Assembly: GCA_022818135.1 (NCBI GenBank)
Contig: JAFMSR010000001.1
Location: 30,933,577-30,997,576, forward strand
DNA: 64,000 bases
Reading direction: 5' to 3'
Source of the DNA: Saxidomus purpurata
Lineage: Eukaryota; Mollusca; Bivalvia; Venerida; Veneridae
Below the pieces are notes generated by a model, which worked only from the letters and a program-made list of their open reading frames with translations, made no database searches and had not been told where the DNA came from. This document shows positions 61,860 to 64,000 of this stretch, piece by piece; position 1 is the stretch's first letter; each line of letters begins with the position of its first letter. A program made the translations under genes and the position numbers.

Positions 61860-62410
61860 TAGGGCATACGATACTCGGGGAAACTTGGGGATACGGGGCC
61901 AAATTAAGGAGGCTGCGGGGAAACTACATGTCGGGGTTGCAGGGTTCATTCACTAGGCTCTTGGGAAACTTGGTGCCACGGTGCTACCTGATGGGGCTAA
62001 CTATGGGGAAACTATGCGTTACAGGATTTACTCAACAGGGCGCGTAGAATCTAGGTGCAACTGGGGTAACTTCACGTGGCTGCAGGGAACCTAGGTGCAA
62101 CGGGACTTTTTTCACGGGGCTGCGGGAAAACTTGGTGATACGGGGCCAAATTAAGGAGGCTGCGAGAGACTAGGGGTTGCAGGGTTAACTTCACTAGGCT
62201 CTGGGGAAACTTGGTGCCACGGTGCTAACTGATGGGGCTTAGGGGAAACTATGCGCTACAGGATTAACTCCACGAGTTGCGGAGAAACTAGGTGCAACTG
62301 GGGTAACTTCACGTGGGTGCAGGAAACCTAGGTGCCATGGGGCTTTTTTCACGGGGCTGCGGGGAAACATTGAGATACGGGGCTACCTTCACGTAGATGT
62401 GAGGTTAAGC
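61860..62410 (+). repeat. G-rich minisatellite with 247-bp higher-order period
   Basis: Made of about 40-60-bp variants of ggggctgcggggaaacttgg plus tgccacgg words. A whole block (aaacttgg-gatacggggcca to ttttttcacggggctgcggg) starting at about 61881 repeats at about 62128 with the variants in the same order, giving a higher-order period near 247 bp. No coding potential. Confidence 0.8.
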
Positions 62411-64000
62411 GGGACTGTGGCCTTACCTCCTACACGTCATTTTATTGATAAGGTTATTCGGAAACAGGACAAATCTAGTTAATGCCATTTAAATCGAATT
62501 AAGTGTCAAGAACAATTGGTATACATGTAAGTGTTGTTTATTATTTACCAGTTAAAACAATTCGAATCTTGAGACAAAGTTCAGCTGACTGACCTCATTT
62601 ATCTATACTAGTATGTAGAAAAGATATAACAGTGAGAAATTAATTTGACATATACTGTAGCATTTTTTGCCGAACTAGGGACTTTGACTCTAAACAAACT
62701 CGTTTGTTTCAGACCTTTATCTTGAGGATGTATACAGTATGAACAAGTACATGTATGGTACAATTTCCGTCAGAAACGCAGTTCAATGTGTTTTTTACCC
62801 TCTTGCAATTTTGTTTCTGTTGCAAGTTCACAATGTATGCATCTTAAAGAAAAGGGATAATCTTTGATTCCAATGCAAAATTACAGGATTATGTCAATAA
62901 CAATAAAAAATGACTAGAAATGTCGGAAACGAACATTTATTTCAATCACATGAATCAAAAAATCGAATCATTCTATTTGTAGCCTTTGAATGGAATACAC
63001 TATTGTAATGGTTTTATGGTTTGTTTCAAATCTTTGTTAAGATGATTCAATGAGGTTCCTTTATCTAATTTTAAACGATGTAGAGGAAAATGAGAAGGCA
63101 TTTCTTAATCACACATGACATTGTGTGAAATGTATTGTTTATCTCTACTATTCAACTGACAGTCTGTCTTGAAGGACCAGTCAAACATTATTTTTGCAGC
63201 ATTCTTATCTTATCTATATGACTGAGTACATGCCATGTGTTAGGCTTGAAAATTATACATTGTTTCACTTACAAACTACCTGGTGAATATGACATTCCAA
63301 TACAGAAACTTTACTTTTAAAATCTTAAAGCGCATTTTACCTGTTTTAACGGGTGAAAAGGATTATTCTAATTTCGTACACACTAACCAGACTACACATT
63401 CGCACATGTCTTGCTTAAATTTAAAATACTTGTAAGATCCTACTCACGTGCACATATACATTTTGTATCTTCCTTTGAATACTATGTTAAAGTACAAAAC
63501 TGTCAATTTCATGAATGAATGCGATCATACGAATGCTTTAGTTGCGAAAGATGTAAAGTATGGCTCATTAAAAGTAAAAATGATTAATTGAAACTGCGTT
63601 TCTAGGGACATATTCAAACGCCTGCATAAAATTATATAATGATGTATTTAATATATCGAACATCTACGTATAAAGAGAATTAAGATGTTCTACACATATA
63701 TTACAGTCGATAAACATGCCAAATTGAATGAGGAAATTGCTGTCGTTCCCTACACTTATTGTATCTAATACACAATTTAGTTCCTGTCTTATACATCACA
63801 ATGATATTACAATTGAAGCAAAACATGGTTAAGCTACATACAACAAGAGGACGATAATGGCGTTATGACATGAAAAGTACACAACATTCTACATAAGCGT
63901 CAATATGCACCTGAAGACTTTATGACATTACGAACATCCTAACTAGTCCCTGTAAACAATGAGCATTTCAAGAACTCTACAAGTACTTCTATAAAAGTTA
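62411..64000. other. gene-free stretch
   Basis: No exon, domain or repeat array was recognised on either strand. 5' exons of the IFI44-like gene would be expected on the minus strand here but were not found. Confidence 0.5.

Overview
The window is eukaryotic, animal nuclear DNA and most likely from a bivalve mollusc. The organism call is an inference. It rests on AT-rich sequence with short exons in long introns, the very frequent tacatgta motif, the bivalve-type dispersed repeats (for example the acaagagctgtc and cgtccgtccgtc families), and the mix of C-type lectin and IFI44-like genes. Most of the 64 kb is intron, intergenic DNA and repeats, and nearly all open frames over 60 codons are chance or repeat-borne.

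The main content is a cluster of five paralogous genes, called here A to E, of a family I do not recognise: A 15763-19607 (+), B 23709-30186 (-), C 31860-40471 (+), D 43860-48174 (+), E 51775-56208 (+). I assembled them from splice sites and reading frame. Each has six coding exons with the intron phase pattern 0-1-0-1-1. Exon 1 is a tiny exon starting Met-Gly with an N-myristoylation consensus. Exon 2 is a short helical exon. Exon 3 is short and acidic or polar. Exon 4 is a coiled coil of variable length. Exons 5 and 6 form a strongly conserved alpha/beta-looking C-terminal domain of about 145 residues with the signatures C-[IV]-x-[AT]-S-R-x-x-T-D, H-H-K-[DN]-x-H-A-L-P and L-G-G-I-[FY]-D-[LI]-A-F-L. 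B, C, D and E keep frame throughout (about 635, 416, 412 and 429 residues). A has two frame breaks.

All five genes carry ISRE/IRF-like GAAANNGAAA-type or related sites, or a kappaB-like site, upstream of exon 1. B and C are head to head and share a 1.67-kb intergenic region. The flanks fit an immune locus: at 3748-9615 (-) there are exons of a secreted PAN/apple-like plus C-type-lectin protein, and at 58982-61450 (-) lies a decayed IFI44-like GTPase with a broken P-loop. The working picture is a tandemly expanded, membrane-anchored, coiled-coil family that may be induced by innate immune signals.

Layout: 1-3740 no gene; 3748-9615 lectin exons; 9616-15760 satellites, a palindromic CCCATATGGG array and remnants of a mobile or acidic-protein gene; 15763-56208 the five-gene cluster, with MITEs, a 1.3-kb fold-back element inside B, a 1-kb TTACG-repeat element inside C and a homopolymer block at about 50.0-50.6 kb that looks like an assembly artefact; 56209-58330 no gene; 58330-58800 a dead non-LTR retrotransposon end; 58982-61450 the IFI44-like relic interrupted by tandem repeats; 61600-62410 repeats including a 247-bp higher-order minisatellite; 62411-64000 no gene.
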